Virus record (IMG/VR): IMGVR_UViG_3300022851_000059
Coordinates: 1-33,819 of that record
DNA length: 33,819 nt
Strand: one strand, 5' to 3'
Source: a virus
The position numbers and the translations under genes are program-made. The notes below the pieces were generated by a model, which had not been told where the DNA came from, did not search any database, and was given only the letters and a program-made list of their open reading frames with translations. Position 1 is the first letter of the stretch. Every line of letters starts with the position of its first letter. Positions 6,983-13,299 of the stretch are shown piece after piece.

Positions 6983-8503
6983 ATGGCAGATTTACCATTT
7001 GATAGTGTTGTTGGCGTTGAGACCGCCGGAGTAGCGGTTGATATTTATGCTGATGGTTACGTTGGGGCGTGGTCAACTAGCAATCAATTAGTGTACTTAA
7101 CTGATGGATTAGGAGTGAATGTATTTACAACTCCATTGGGGGGCTTTAGTGCTAGAGCTTTTAAACATGAGCCGGGTAATGTGAGGGCTTATTCCGATCA
7201 AGGTGAGCGGTTCAATCACCCAGATCTTACATCTATAAATTCTAGCTTTCTAACTTATCTTTGTGCATGTAGAGTGACTGACACAAGGGCTATTGCGTTT
7301 ATAAGAGATAACAACGGCGTTGATGAGGTTGTTGCAGTACAAGTAGATGTAGACCCAGTGACGCTTGATGTAACAATGTCTGATGCAATCTCAATAAGTG
7401 GGACCGCAGGAGTACCTCTTGGCTGTGATTATGTAGATGCAGACAGGGTTATTGCTTTCTATAAAAACACAGTGGATAATAAGGGCTATGCTTGCATGGT
7501 GGACACTTCGGGAGTTGACCCTCTTCCGGGAACACTTAAGGAAGTTACGTTCTTCATAGCAGTTGACACTGGAACCAATAAAAGCTCTAACCATCAAATA
7601 GCTACACTGACTACTGTTAGCGCAGTCGCGACGTGGGTTACAGCTAGCGCGGTATACACTAAGTTCTTAAGTATATCAGATATGACGATAACGACATCCA
7701 CTTCTGAGGTCACCTATGCTCTTGCTGAACAGACGTATCAACCCGTAATCGTTCGCTTAACAGACACTTCATTCTTCGTTGTTGGTAGGCAGACTACTAG
7801 TAACTTTATGTACCAAGCCATAGGTAACGTTCCTGTCGCAACAATAACACTTTCTACGGGAACTATTAACTTATCTACTCATAATTTTTGGGGGGCTGTC
7901 GTAATAAATCCAACAACAGTTCGGTTAATTCATGACTATAGCAACACGCTTTCCCAGATAGACGTCACCCATAATGGGACTAGTGTTTCATCGTATGCCA
8001 GCACGACTATTTCAGCCTTGACCGATTATCACGGACCACCAAGGCCGAGTCCAACTTACGAACACAACACTTTTAATTTAGTGCTTTTAAACGGCGTAGT
8101 ACTTGCAGGTTACAACACAAATCATTATAATGCCAGAATGACTTTATTTAATGGAGTACAAGACAAGACGTTTGTTACGGAGTTGTACACTGTGCCAACA
8201 GGGTATCTTCTTGAGTTGACGTTGGTTATTGCTGCGTTGCCGGAACTTACTGGTTATCTATATGGCTTTGCGTACAACGATGTTACATCAATAAAATCAC
8301 CTGATATGAACCTTGCAGTTAATAGCTCGGAAAATGTTGCGTTGACTAGTAGCCGTAGTGAAGACGTTAATATGAAAATCATATCTTTACCCAACACGCC
8401 AATATTCTTGAGCGCGGGTGACAAGCTTCTCTACTACACAACGCACCAAAATAGTGGAAATCACAGAGTAACACTATCCGGCGTGCTCCGTGACATAAGC
8501 TAG
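6983..8503 (+). CDS. Probable tail fibre or receptor-binding protein (end of module A)
   Basis: 506 residues, beta-rich, with a repeating pattern of short strands and loops such as RVIAFYKN, PVIVRLTDTSFFVVG and NPTTVRLIHDYS, suggestive of a beta-propeller. It closes with a compact C-terminal part (TVPTGYLLELTLVIAALPELTGYLYG to VTLSGVLRDIS). No catalytic motif is evident. Position after a coiled-coil fibre protein and lack of homology to the other morphogenesis genes point to host recognition. ATG 6983 has AAGGAG 10 bases upstream. Base composition changes here: the CCCTCTA and GGCGG words of the upstream genes stop at about 6960, so this gene may have another origin. No further tail genes follow before the insertion sequence. 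Confidence 0.6.
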   Translation: MADLPFDSVVGVETAGVAVDIYADGYVGAWSTSNQLVYLTDGLGVNVFTTPLGGFSARAFKHEPGNVRAYSDQGERFNHPDLTSINSSFLTYLCACRVTDTRAIAFIRDNNGVDEVVAVQVDVDPVTLDVTMSDAISISGTAGVPLGCDYVDADRVIAFYKNTVDNKGYACMVDTSGVDPLPGTLKEVTFFIAVDTGTNKSSNHQIATLTTVSAVATWVTASAVYTKFLSISDMTITTSTSEVTYALAEQTYQPVIVRLTDTSFFVVGRQTTSNFMYQAIGNVPVATITLSTGTINLSTHNFWGAVVINPTTVRLIHDYSNTLSQIDVTHNGTSVSSYASTTISALTDYHGPPRPSPTYEHNTFNLVLLNGVVLAGYNTNHYNARMTLFNGVQDKTFVTELYTVPTGYLLELTLVIAALPELTGYLYGFAYNDVTSIKSPDMNLAVNSSENVALTSSRSEDVNMKIISLPNTPIFLSAGDKLLYYTTHQNSGNHRVTLSGVLRDIS

Positions 8504-8504
8504 T

Positions 8505-8533
8505 TTGAACACCGCGACAAAGTATGTTAGTAT
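8505..8533 (+). promoter_or_regulatory. Candidate sigma-70-type promoter after module A
   Basis: TTGAAC (8505-8510), a 17-bp spacer, then TAGTAT (8528-8533), starting one base after the fibre gene's stop. It points toward the stem-loop that the insertion sequence has split, so its original product may have been a short RNA. Weak evidence on its own. Confidence 0.35.
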
Positions 8534-8564
8534 ATTTTTAAACCAATTGCACTCCTTCAAATTT

Positions 8565-8577
8565 GAAATGCCCTTGC
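8565..8577 (+). terminator. Left arm of a stem-loop split by the insertion sequence
   Basis: GAAATGCCCTTGC (8565-8577) pairs with GCAGGGGCATTTC (10018-10030) over 13 bp with one G-T wobble. Before the insertion these arms were separated by a 7-nt loop. The element interrupts what looks like the hairpin closing module A. A T-run is lacking, so terminator strength is uncertain. Confidence 0.6.
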
Positions 8578-8580
8578 AGC

Positions 8581-8590
8581 CAACGCAGGG
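8581..8590 (+). repeat. Target-site duplication of the insertion sequence (left copy)
   Basis: CAACGCAGGG is directly repeated at 10014-10023 beyond the right inverted repeat. Ten bases is compatible with ISAs1-type transposition. Removing one copy plus the element rebuilds a continuous 13-bp stem-loop. Confidence 0.9.
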
Positions 8591-8617
8591 CAGGGTAATC
8601 GCTTACGGAAATTCGCT

Positions 8618-8645
8618 CTAAAAGCCTGTTCTAATAGGCTTTTAG
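8618..8645 (+). terminator. Perfect stem-loop at the left end of the insertion sequence
   Basis: CTAAAAGCCT (8618-8627), an 8-nt loop, AGGCTTTTAG (8636-8645): a perfect 10-bp stem whose 3' arm contains a TTTT run. Many insertion sequences carry such a hairpin near the transposase-proximal end to stop outside transcripts from driving transposase. That function is inferred. Confidence 0.55.
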
Positions 8646-9153
8646 ATGATAGATTGAATACAGAAGTCGAGCGATTCTTTCGTTAATGGATATTCATCCA
8701 ACAGAGTTGCTACTTGAGAATAAATCCGTTGTCGATTAGTCTAAACCAGACTATACACTGACATCGGGGAGACTTAAAATGATTGATTCACTGAAAACTT
8801 GCTTTGAAAAAATACCGGACTATAGAACAGGAAATGGATTGAAACATAAACTAATTGATATCCTAGTACTTTCAGTATTGGGCACACTTTGTGGGGCCGA
8901 TGGCTACACGGATATACAAGAATGGGGTAACTCTAACGAGGAATGGCTCAAAGATATTTTAGAGCTTCCGTTTGGTGTGCCTAGCCATGATGTGTTCGGA
9001 GACGTACTGGGGCGCTTGGAACCCGAAGGAATCCATGAGGCTTTTATGGAATGGGTTGCCTACTTGGACACAAAAATATCTGGGCGACAAATAGCCATCG
9101 ATGGGAAAACATTATGCGGCTCTGCAGATAAAGCTAATGGAAAAAAAGCATTG

Positions 9154-9253
9154 CATGTCGTAAGCGCATGGGCACGAGAAACTAGCCCGTGTGGGTGCGT
9201 GGATTGAAACTTTAAGTCTATCATGTCGTAAGCGCATGGGCACGAGAAACTAG
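9154..9253 (+). repeat. 32-bp direct repeat flanking a 36-bp insert inside the transposase
   Basis: Bases 9154-9185 and 9222-9253 are identical over 32 bp (they begin CATGTCGTAAGCGCATGG). Flanking bases differ on both sides, so 32 is the exact length. Between them lie 36 bp (9186-9221) not related to transposase. The layout, one unit duplicated around a spacer-sized insert, matches a single Cas1-Cas2 integration event: type I-C repeats are about 32 nt and spacers about 33-37 nt. Confidence 0.95.
9186..9210 (+). CRISPR. Fragment of a type I-C-like CRISPR repeat inside the insert
   Basis: These 25 bases start CCCGTGT and continue GGGTGCGTGGATTGAAAC, the 3' part of a type I-C repeat (3' end GCGTGGATTGAAAC or -AAAT; half of the palindromic stem). 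About 7 bases of the usual GTCGC... 5' end are missing. The next 11 bases (9211-9221, TTTAAGTCTAT) would be the beginning of a spacer in the source array. There is no CRISPR array here, only this fragment, and no cas gene in the window. The identification rests on my knowledge of the repeat family, not on a search. Confidence 0.75.
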
Positions 9254-10032
9254 GGTTGTTTTAGGTCAGTTAGCGACAGAAGAGAAAAGTAATGAAATAA
9301 CTGCTATACCTGAATTGTTAAAGAAACTCTGTTTGAAAAATGCAGTGATCACGATCGATGCGATGGGTACTCAAAAGAAAATAGCTGAGCAGATTATTAA
9401 GCAGGAAGCCGATTATGTCCTTGCTCTAAAAGATAATCAAAAGACGTTATGCCAGGATACAGTGCTGCTGTTTGACGAGCTGATAAGCGATATAAACCCA
9501 GAGGAAAAAGAGCTGTTGAAGCAGCAAAAGCGCTATCATAGAACACTTGATAACAGTCATGGACGAATGGAAATCCGTGAGTACTATGTGATTCACGATA
9601 TAGAATACATCAAGCAAAATCATCACTTCAAAGGGTTATCTTGTCTTGGCATGTGTGTCAGTCGCAGGCAGGTAGGCGATAAAACTACTGTAAATTATCA
9701 CTACGATATTTGTAGCATTGAACATTGTACTGCCGAGGCGTATGCACAGTATAAACGCGGACATTGGTCTGTTGAAAACGGCCTCCACTGGGTATTAGAC
9801 GTAGCCTTCCGAGAAGATCTCAGCAGGATTCGCAAAGGTAGTGGAGCTGAGAACGTCTCTGTATTTAGGCACCTTGCAACGAGTTTACTCAAGCAAGAAC
9901 CCTCGAAACTGGGCATTGCGGCTAAGCGGAAAAAGTGTGGATGGGATAAAACATTTCTTTTTAAAGTCCTTGGAATTGATTTAACTGGGATTAATCGGTA
10001 AGCGATTACCCTGCAACGCAGGGGCATTTCGC

Positions 10033-10061
10033 TTTACACTGCGCTATTAAGCGCGTATAAT
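10033..10061 (+). promoter_or_regulatory. Near-consensus sigma-70-type promoter with a dyad in its spacer
   Basis: TTTACA (10033-10038), a 17-bp spacer, TATAAT (10056-10061): five of six and six of six consensus bases at optimal spacing. The spacer contains the inverted repeat GCGCT-atta-AGCGC, a possible operator. Transcription should begin near 10068 and meets a terminator at 10116-10138. Confidence 0.65.
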
Positions 10062-10067
10062 AAGCCG

Positions 10068-10138
10068 TAGCTGCATGTTGTAACATTAAATTTTTCTTCC
10101 GAAAATTGCTGAGATGGGCGCCTAACGGCGTCCTTTTT
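10068..10138 (+). ncRNA. Candidate ~70-nt small RNA or attenuated leader
   Basis: The interval runs from the predicted start of the strong promoter to an intrinsic terminator. It contains a small hairpin (TTTTC 10092-10096, loop TTCC, GAAAA 10101-10105) before the terminator stem. Only two- or three-codon reading frames occur in it, so it is not a peptide gene. It could act as a free regulatory RNA or as a leader that attenuates transcription into the 288-residue gene downstream. No known RNA family was recognised. Confidence 0.4.
10116..10138 (+). terminator. Intrinsic terminator upstream of the accessory gene
   Basis: GGGCGCC (10116-10122) pairs with GGCGTCC (10127-10133) with one G-T wobble and a 4-nt loop, followed by TTTTT (10134-10138). 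It ends the candidate small RNA and would insulate the downstream gene from transcription coming out of module A and the insertion sequence. Confidence 0.85.
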
Positions 10139-10141
10139 AGT

Positions 10142-10174
10142 ATGTTGAAAAACATCATTAGATTATGGTATGCT
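10142..10174 (+). promoter_or_regulatory. Promoter with overlapping dyad for the 288-residue gene
   Basis: TTGAAA (10145-10150), an 18-bp spacer and TATGCT (10169-10174). The -35 box lies inside the inverted repeat ATGTT-gaaa-AACAT (10142-10155), which could be a repressor site. It lies directly after a terminator and about 40 bases before the start codon, so the gene downstream probably has its own transcription unit. Confidence 0.5.
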
Positions 10175-10214
10175 CACTAAGCAGCAATTTTTAAAATTCG
10201 GAAGGAGAATGATT

Positions 10215-11081
10215 ATGTGCCAAATAAAAGCAGGAGAATTAACGCCAGTGGATGTTGAGATGGAGTTTGTAAACGAGGTTTTTAACTTGAGGATTTCGGC
10301 GAATTATGAAATTAAAGGGGATATATTAGTACTGCAACTGCACGAGATAAAAGCGGGATTGGCATCACTTTCTGGCGAAGCACGCTTACCGTCCGGCGAG
10401 CTAAAGTGTTTTGATAATCTTGCAGATAGCGTAGCCACGCTTTCAGATGAAATTGGTTTGGGAACTCATAAACTCAAAAATAAGTACGAAACGTACCTGT
10501 CAATTGTAATTAATGCGCTGGGCTACGCATACCGAAACGAATTGTTTGAACTACGAGATTTCCAGACGCAAAGAGGTGATATTGAGGTTGATAAATTCAA
10601 TGCTGAGCATGTAAACTTACAACTAAGCGACATCCCTAAATATGTCATGAACATGATTCTCGGGTTGCGCAGTCTCATAAAGACGGATGAATTCAGTGCC
10701 AGGTTAAAGAGTGGAGAAAAGGAGTTCGCAAACGTAGTCGTGATGCTTGGTGTGATGCTCCGGCTTGTTTGCAGGAAGTTTAGTGACGGCGTGAAACGCT
10801 GTGATAATGAACCGATAGCTCTTAGATACTTCTTTATGCATGAGATAGAAGATGTCAACAAGGCGCTCAGGACCGTTGAAGGCGGTCCTGAGTCTGTCGG
10901 AGGTACCTGCCCAAGATATAGGTCAGTGAATAATAAAGTGAAGCCTAGCGATATAAAAGAGTTGTCAGATTTAGTTGGTGATCTAATTGGGTTAATAAAA
11001 GGTAAGGAAGGTAAGAAGAGCTACGAAGACGGTATGACGCCTGATATGCGCGAAATGTTGAAGAAGCTGACGAAGCGATAA
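10215..11081 (+). CDS. Unknown 288-residue protein, autonomous accessory (moron-like) gene
   Basis: I do not recognise this protein. It is soluble and mixed alpha/beta at first (CQIKAGELTPVDVEMEFVNEVFNLR), mainly helical in the middle (KYVMNMILGLRSLIKTDEF), and ends in a basic helical tail (MTPDMREMLKKLTKR). No signal peptide or catalytic motif is obvious. ATG 10215 was chosen because GGAAGGAG ends 7 bases upstream; ATG 10209 is an alternative. The gene sits alone between a terminator-promoter pair and its own strong terminator, separating two late gene modules. That is the pattern of a moron: a gene added to a phage and expressed independently, often for host fitness or phage exclusion. That role is inferred from layout only. 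TCCGG words link it to module B. Confidence 0.75.
   Translation: MCQIKAGELTPVDVEMEFVNEVFNLRISANYEIKGDILVLQLHEIKAGLASLSGEARLPSGELKCFDNLADSVATLSDEIGLGTHKLKNKYETYLSIVINALGYAYRNELFELRDFQTQRGDIEVDKFNAEHVNLQLSDIPKYVMNMILGLRSLIKTDEFSARLKSGEKEFANVVVMLGVMLRLVCRKFSDGVKRCDNEPIALRYFFMHEIEDVNKALRTVEGGPESVGGTCPRYRSVNNKVKPSDIKELSDLVGDLIGLIKGKEGKKSYEDGMTPDMREMLKKLTKR
10866..10892 (+). other. Perfect 10-bp stem-loop inside the accessory gene
   Basis: CTCAGGACCG (10866-10875), loop TTGAAGG, CGGTCCTGAG (10883-10892). A perfect GC-rich stem in coding sequence with no T-run. It could be an RNA structure or a protein-binding dyad, or coincidence. Confidence 0.5.
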
Positions 11082-11129
11082 ATAACACGCATCCGGGATA
11101 TAAGCGATAAATAAAAAACGATAAATAAA
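11073..11129 (+). repeat. Short direct repeats around the end of the accessory gene
   Basis: AAGCGATAAATAA occurs at 11073-11085 (spanning the stop codon) and 11102-11114, and CGATAAATAAA follows at 11119-11129. Three copies of a CGATAAATAA core within 60 bases look like small duplications between the gene and its terminator. Confidence 0.7.
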
Positions 11130-11160
11130 AACCCTTACACATTACGTGTGGGGGTTTTTT
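11127..11160 (+). terminator. Strong intrinsic terminator before module B
   Basis: AAAAACCC (11127-11134) pairs with GGGTTTTT (11152-11159). The stem continues through two T-G wobbles into ACAC/GTGT with a 5-nt loop, about 14 bp in all, ending in a T-run. It closes the accessory gene and separates it from the module B small terminase gene. Confidence 0.85.
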
Positions 11161-11191
11161 TATGGTACACTGATATAAAGGGGGTGAAGCT

Positions 11192-11500
11192 ATGTCTACA
11201 TATACCGAGGAGCAGAAAAAAGTACTTGAGTATTTCACGGAGGTTATGAACGGCGATATCCGGGATGAACATATTGTCATCACTAAGGATTCGGACGGAC
11301 GAACTGATGCGGATATTAAGAGTACACGCGCTGCGGTAAAGGACAGAAACAACGCTGCAAAGATGCTAGCTGAAATCTATGACCTTGTAGATTCATCTAT
11401 GCAAGTCAACGTCAGCAACGGCGATACTCAAAAGCTGTATGATGACTTGATAGCAGCAAAGGAGGCACTTAGCAATTCGAAGTCTGATAACACCGGATAG
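11192..11500 (+). CDS. terS: Probable phage terminase small subunit (module B)
   Basis: 102 residues. The central stretch (IKSTRAAVKDRNNAAKMLAEIYDL) resembles the C-terminal segment of many small terminases, where a conserved arginine-rich helix with the pattern KDRxxAxxxLxxxYxL occurs. The N-terminus (TYTEEQKKVLEYFTEVMNGD) is helical. The protein would bind the packaging site and deliver DNA to the large subunit. ATG 11192 follows AAAGGGGGTGAAGCT. It directly precedes the large terminase gene, whose ribosome binding site (AAAGGAGG, 11458-11465) lies inside this coding sequence, so the two are probably translationally coupled. It is shorter than typical small terminases. Confidence 0.7.
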   Translation: MSTYTEEQKKVLEYFTEVMNGDIRDEHIVITKDSDGRTDADIKSTRAAVKDRNNAAKMLAEIYDLVDSSMQVNVSNGDTQKLYDDLIAAKEALSNSKSDNTG

Positions 11501-13025
11501 CGTACCACCGGAGTTACAGAGCCAGTACAATCAATATATCCTTAGTGAGCTGAGAGACACGTGCTTCAATTCCTTGTTGGCGTATCAGACAACATTCTGG
11601 AAGGTACTTGAACCAGCTACGGAGTACAAGGATAATTGGCATTTGCACTATATGATTGAGCATTTAGAAGCCGTGGAAGCAGGACAAATAACACGGTTGC
11701 TACTCAATCTCCCCCCCCGTTGTATGAAAAGCATACTTACAAACGTCATGTACGGCTCTTGGTTATGGGCTAGAAGACCGGAAACGAGAATGTTGTCATT
11801 CTCCTATTCCGACTCGCTCGCAAAGAAGTTCAACATCGACAGGCGTAATATTATGCAATCCAACCTATATAAGCAGCTATTCCCAGATGTAAAGCTGAAA
11901 GGTGACATGAATACCCAAAAGAAAATTGAAAACACAAAAACAGGAATGATGCTTGCTTCTCCTATGCCTGGTACCGCGACGGGTGAGGGTGGCGATTTGA
12001 TTATCATTGATGATCCACATGACCCACAGGGCGCTGAGAGTGATGCGGAACGTGGTAAACAAGTCGATTACTTCCGGCAAAGTATTCCTTCGAGGCTTAA
12101 CGATAAGCAAACGGGCGCGATTATTGTCGTTATGCAACGCCTTAACCAAGGTGATGTATCCGGGGTAGCTCTTGAACTTGATGATTATGTACACGTCAAG
12201 TTGCCATCTGAAGAACGCTTAGAGCGTACTTTAATATTCCCTATGTCCGGCAGAACCATACACCGTAAGAAAGGTGATGTTTTATGGCCAGCACGTGAGC
12301 CGCAGGAAACGCTAGACAAGCTCAAAAGGATGTTGGGTGAGTACGGATATACCGGGCAGTATTTGCAAGAGCCATCGCCTTTATCCGGTGGGATGGTTAA
12401 AGAAGCGTGGTGGCAGTTCTACACCAAGATAGAAGAGCCGATAACACGGTGGTGCCTGTCAGTAGATGCCGCATTCAAGAAGTCGGACACCTCGGACTTT
12501 ATAGTTATTCAGCGTTGGGGGATTGGCGTCTCCGGAAGAATGTACCTAACTGAGATGGTCCGGGAGCGTATGACTTTTATTGAAACCGTGGACGCGATAC
12601 TGGTAATGCGTAGACGTAACGACATCTTGTACATTGAGGAAAAGGCGAATGGCAGCGCGATTATAGATGTACTCCGGCGCAAAGTAAGCGGAGTCATTGC
12701 TTACAATCCCACCGAAAGCAAGATTGCCAGGCTCCAAGCCGTATCGCCATGGATACAAGCTGAATCGGTGTACATTTACAAGTTTGCGCCATGGAAACAA
12801 ATCTTCATTGACGAGTTTAACTTTTTTCCTAATGGTAAGAACGATGACATAGTAGACGCCACAACACAGGCGATTATCAAGATAAAAGACATAAGGCCGG
12901 GAGAATTGCGAGAACCCGTCGTTGACGACGTAAGACATTTTGCTCCGGCTGTACAGCATGATGGTGATGGTGAACGGTGGGAAGATGAATTGTTTAGTGA
13001 CTTCTCGGGTGAATTTAACGGATAG
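11475..13025 (+). CDS. terL: Phage terminase large subunit, intein-free (module B)
   Basis: Packaging ATPase and nuclease. Numbering from the TTG at 11574 gives a 483-residue core: Walker A-like LPPRCMKS (46-53), Walker B LIIIDDP (142-148), and nuclease residues D298 (CLSVDAAF), E355 (YIEEKANG) and D424/D428 (KNDDIVDA). It aligns with the spliced module A terminase throughout. The frame stays open and protein-like upstream of TTG 11574 (ELRDTCFNSLLAYQTTFWK), but contains no ATG, GTG or TTG. AAAGGAGG at 11458-11465 lies 9 bases before ATT 11475, so I use this rare AUU start; CTG 11484 and TTG 11574 are alternatives. At the intein site of copy A this protein has Asp-Leu, without the +1 Cys. Confidence 0.93.
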   Translation: MRSLITPDSVPPELQSQYNQYILSELRDTCFNSLLAYQTTFWKVLEPATEYKDNWHLHYMIEHLEAVEAGQITRLLLNLPPRCMKSILTNVMYGSWLWARRPETRMLSFSYSDSLAKKFNIDRRNIMQSNLYKQLFPDVKLKGDMNTQKKIENTKTGMMLASPMPGTATGEGGDLIIIDDPHDPQGAESDAERGKQVDYFRQSIPSRLNDKQTGAIIVVMQRLNQGDVSGVALELDDYVHVKLPSEERLERTLIFPMSGRTIHRKKGDVLWPAREPQETLDKLKRMLGEYGYTGQYLQEPSPLSGGMVKEAWWQFYTKIEEPITRWCLSVDAAFKKSDTSDFIVIQRWGIGVSGRMYLTEMVRERMTFIETVDAILVMRRRNDILYIEEKANGSAIIDVLRRKVSGVIAYNPTESKIARLQAVSPWIQAESVYIYKFAPWKQIFIDEFNFFPNGKNDDIVDATTQAIIKIKDIRPGELREPVVDDVRHFAPAVQHDGDGERWEDELFSDFSGEFNG

Positions 13026-13035
13026 GTGGGATGAT

Positions 13036-13299
13036 ATGGAAACATTGCTTTCGGCAGCCTTGGTGGTTGTGTGGCTTTTGATAGCGTCAGCATTAGTGAT
13101 TATTGCTTATGCGATCCTGATGGTTGCGCATATAGCAAGCGCGTTACATCTAAGTAATGGAGCGCCTAAAAAAGCGCGTGTTGCTAGTAAGCCGATGGGT
13201 GACGAACCAAGTGCAGTGGAGATTAAGTACGCGCAAGAACAGGAAGATGCCTTAAATCAAGTGCTAGGATATCATCCGAAAATGGGTGATACAGTATGA
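13036..13299 (+). CDS. Small single-pass membrane protein between terminase and portal
   Basis: 87 residues from ATG 13036, chosen because AGGTGGGATG lies directly upstream and follows the terminase stop. One long hydrophobic segment (residues about 5-33, SAALVVVWLLIASALVII...) is followed by a basic, then polar tail (APKKARVASKPMGDE) that should face the cytoplasm or capsid side. The stop overlaps the portal start (GTATGA), so the genes are coupled. Module A has no equivalent at this place. Function unknown; membrane proteins are unusual between terminase and portal. Superinfection exclusion or membrane anchoring of assembly are possibilities without direct support. Confidence 0.7.
   Translation: METLLSAALVVVWLLIASALVIIAYAILMVAHIASALHLSNGAPKKARVASKPMGDEPSAVEIKYAQEQEDALNQVLGYHPKMGDTV

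Larger units (their letters stand above)
8779..10001 (+). pseudogene. ISAs1-family DDE transposase, frameshifted by a 68-bp insertion
   Basis: The first part (8779-9207) starts with the family signature (IPDYRTGNGLKHKLIDILVL) and contains the first acidic residue in IAIDGKTLCGS. The second part carries VITIDAMGTQKKIAEQ and the GHWSVENGLHWVLDVAF block with the last acidic residue. Deleting 68 bp between the two copies of a 32-bp direct repeat (9154-9185 and 9222-9253) restores one continuous 384-residue frame reading VVSAWARETRVVLGQLATEE across the junction, the normal length for this family. The insertion therefore caused the frameshift and the stop at 9205-9207. Start ATG 8779 follows GGGGAG. 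Programmed frameshifting is excluded because the break contains foreign sequence. Confidence 0.95.
8591..10013 (+). mobile_element. ISAs1-family insertion sequence, inactivated
   Basis: The left end begins CAGGGTAATCGCTTACGG and the right end is its inverse (CGGTAAGCGATTACCCTG), giving terminal inverted repeats of at least 16 bp. The element is flanked by the identical 10-bp sequence CAACGCAGGG at 8581-8590 and 10014-10023, the target duplication. Length is 1423 bp, or 1355 bp without the 68-bp secondary insertion, normal for the ISAs1 family. It carries one transposase gene, frameshifted by that insertion. The intact ends and perfect target duplication argue for a fairly recent arrival. It lies between module A and the island before module B, inside a stem-loop. 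Confidence 0.95.

Noticed and set aside
9186-9210. A true CRISPR array.
   Set aside because: Only one partial repeat-like fragment exists, with no second copy and no cas genes nearby.
8779-10001. Two separate transposase genes or a programmed frameshift in the insertion sequence.
   Set aside because: The break contains a 36-bp foreign insert flanked by a 32-bp duplication. Deleting 68 bp restores one frame, so this is a mutation rather than two genes or a slippery site.
8521-10155. Possible att core AGTATGTT near 8521 and 10138.
   Set aside because: An eight-base match is too short to support, and no integrase or tRNA is in the window.
11130-11190. Promoter for module B terminase genes around TATGGTACACTGATATAAAG.
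   Set aside because: A -10-like box can be drawn but no acceptable -35 at proper spacing, since the terminator occupies that stretch.
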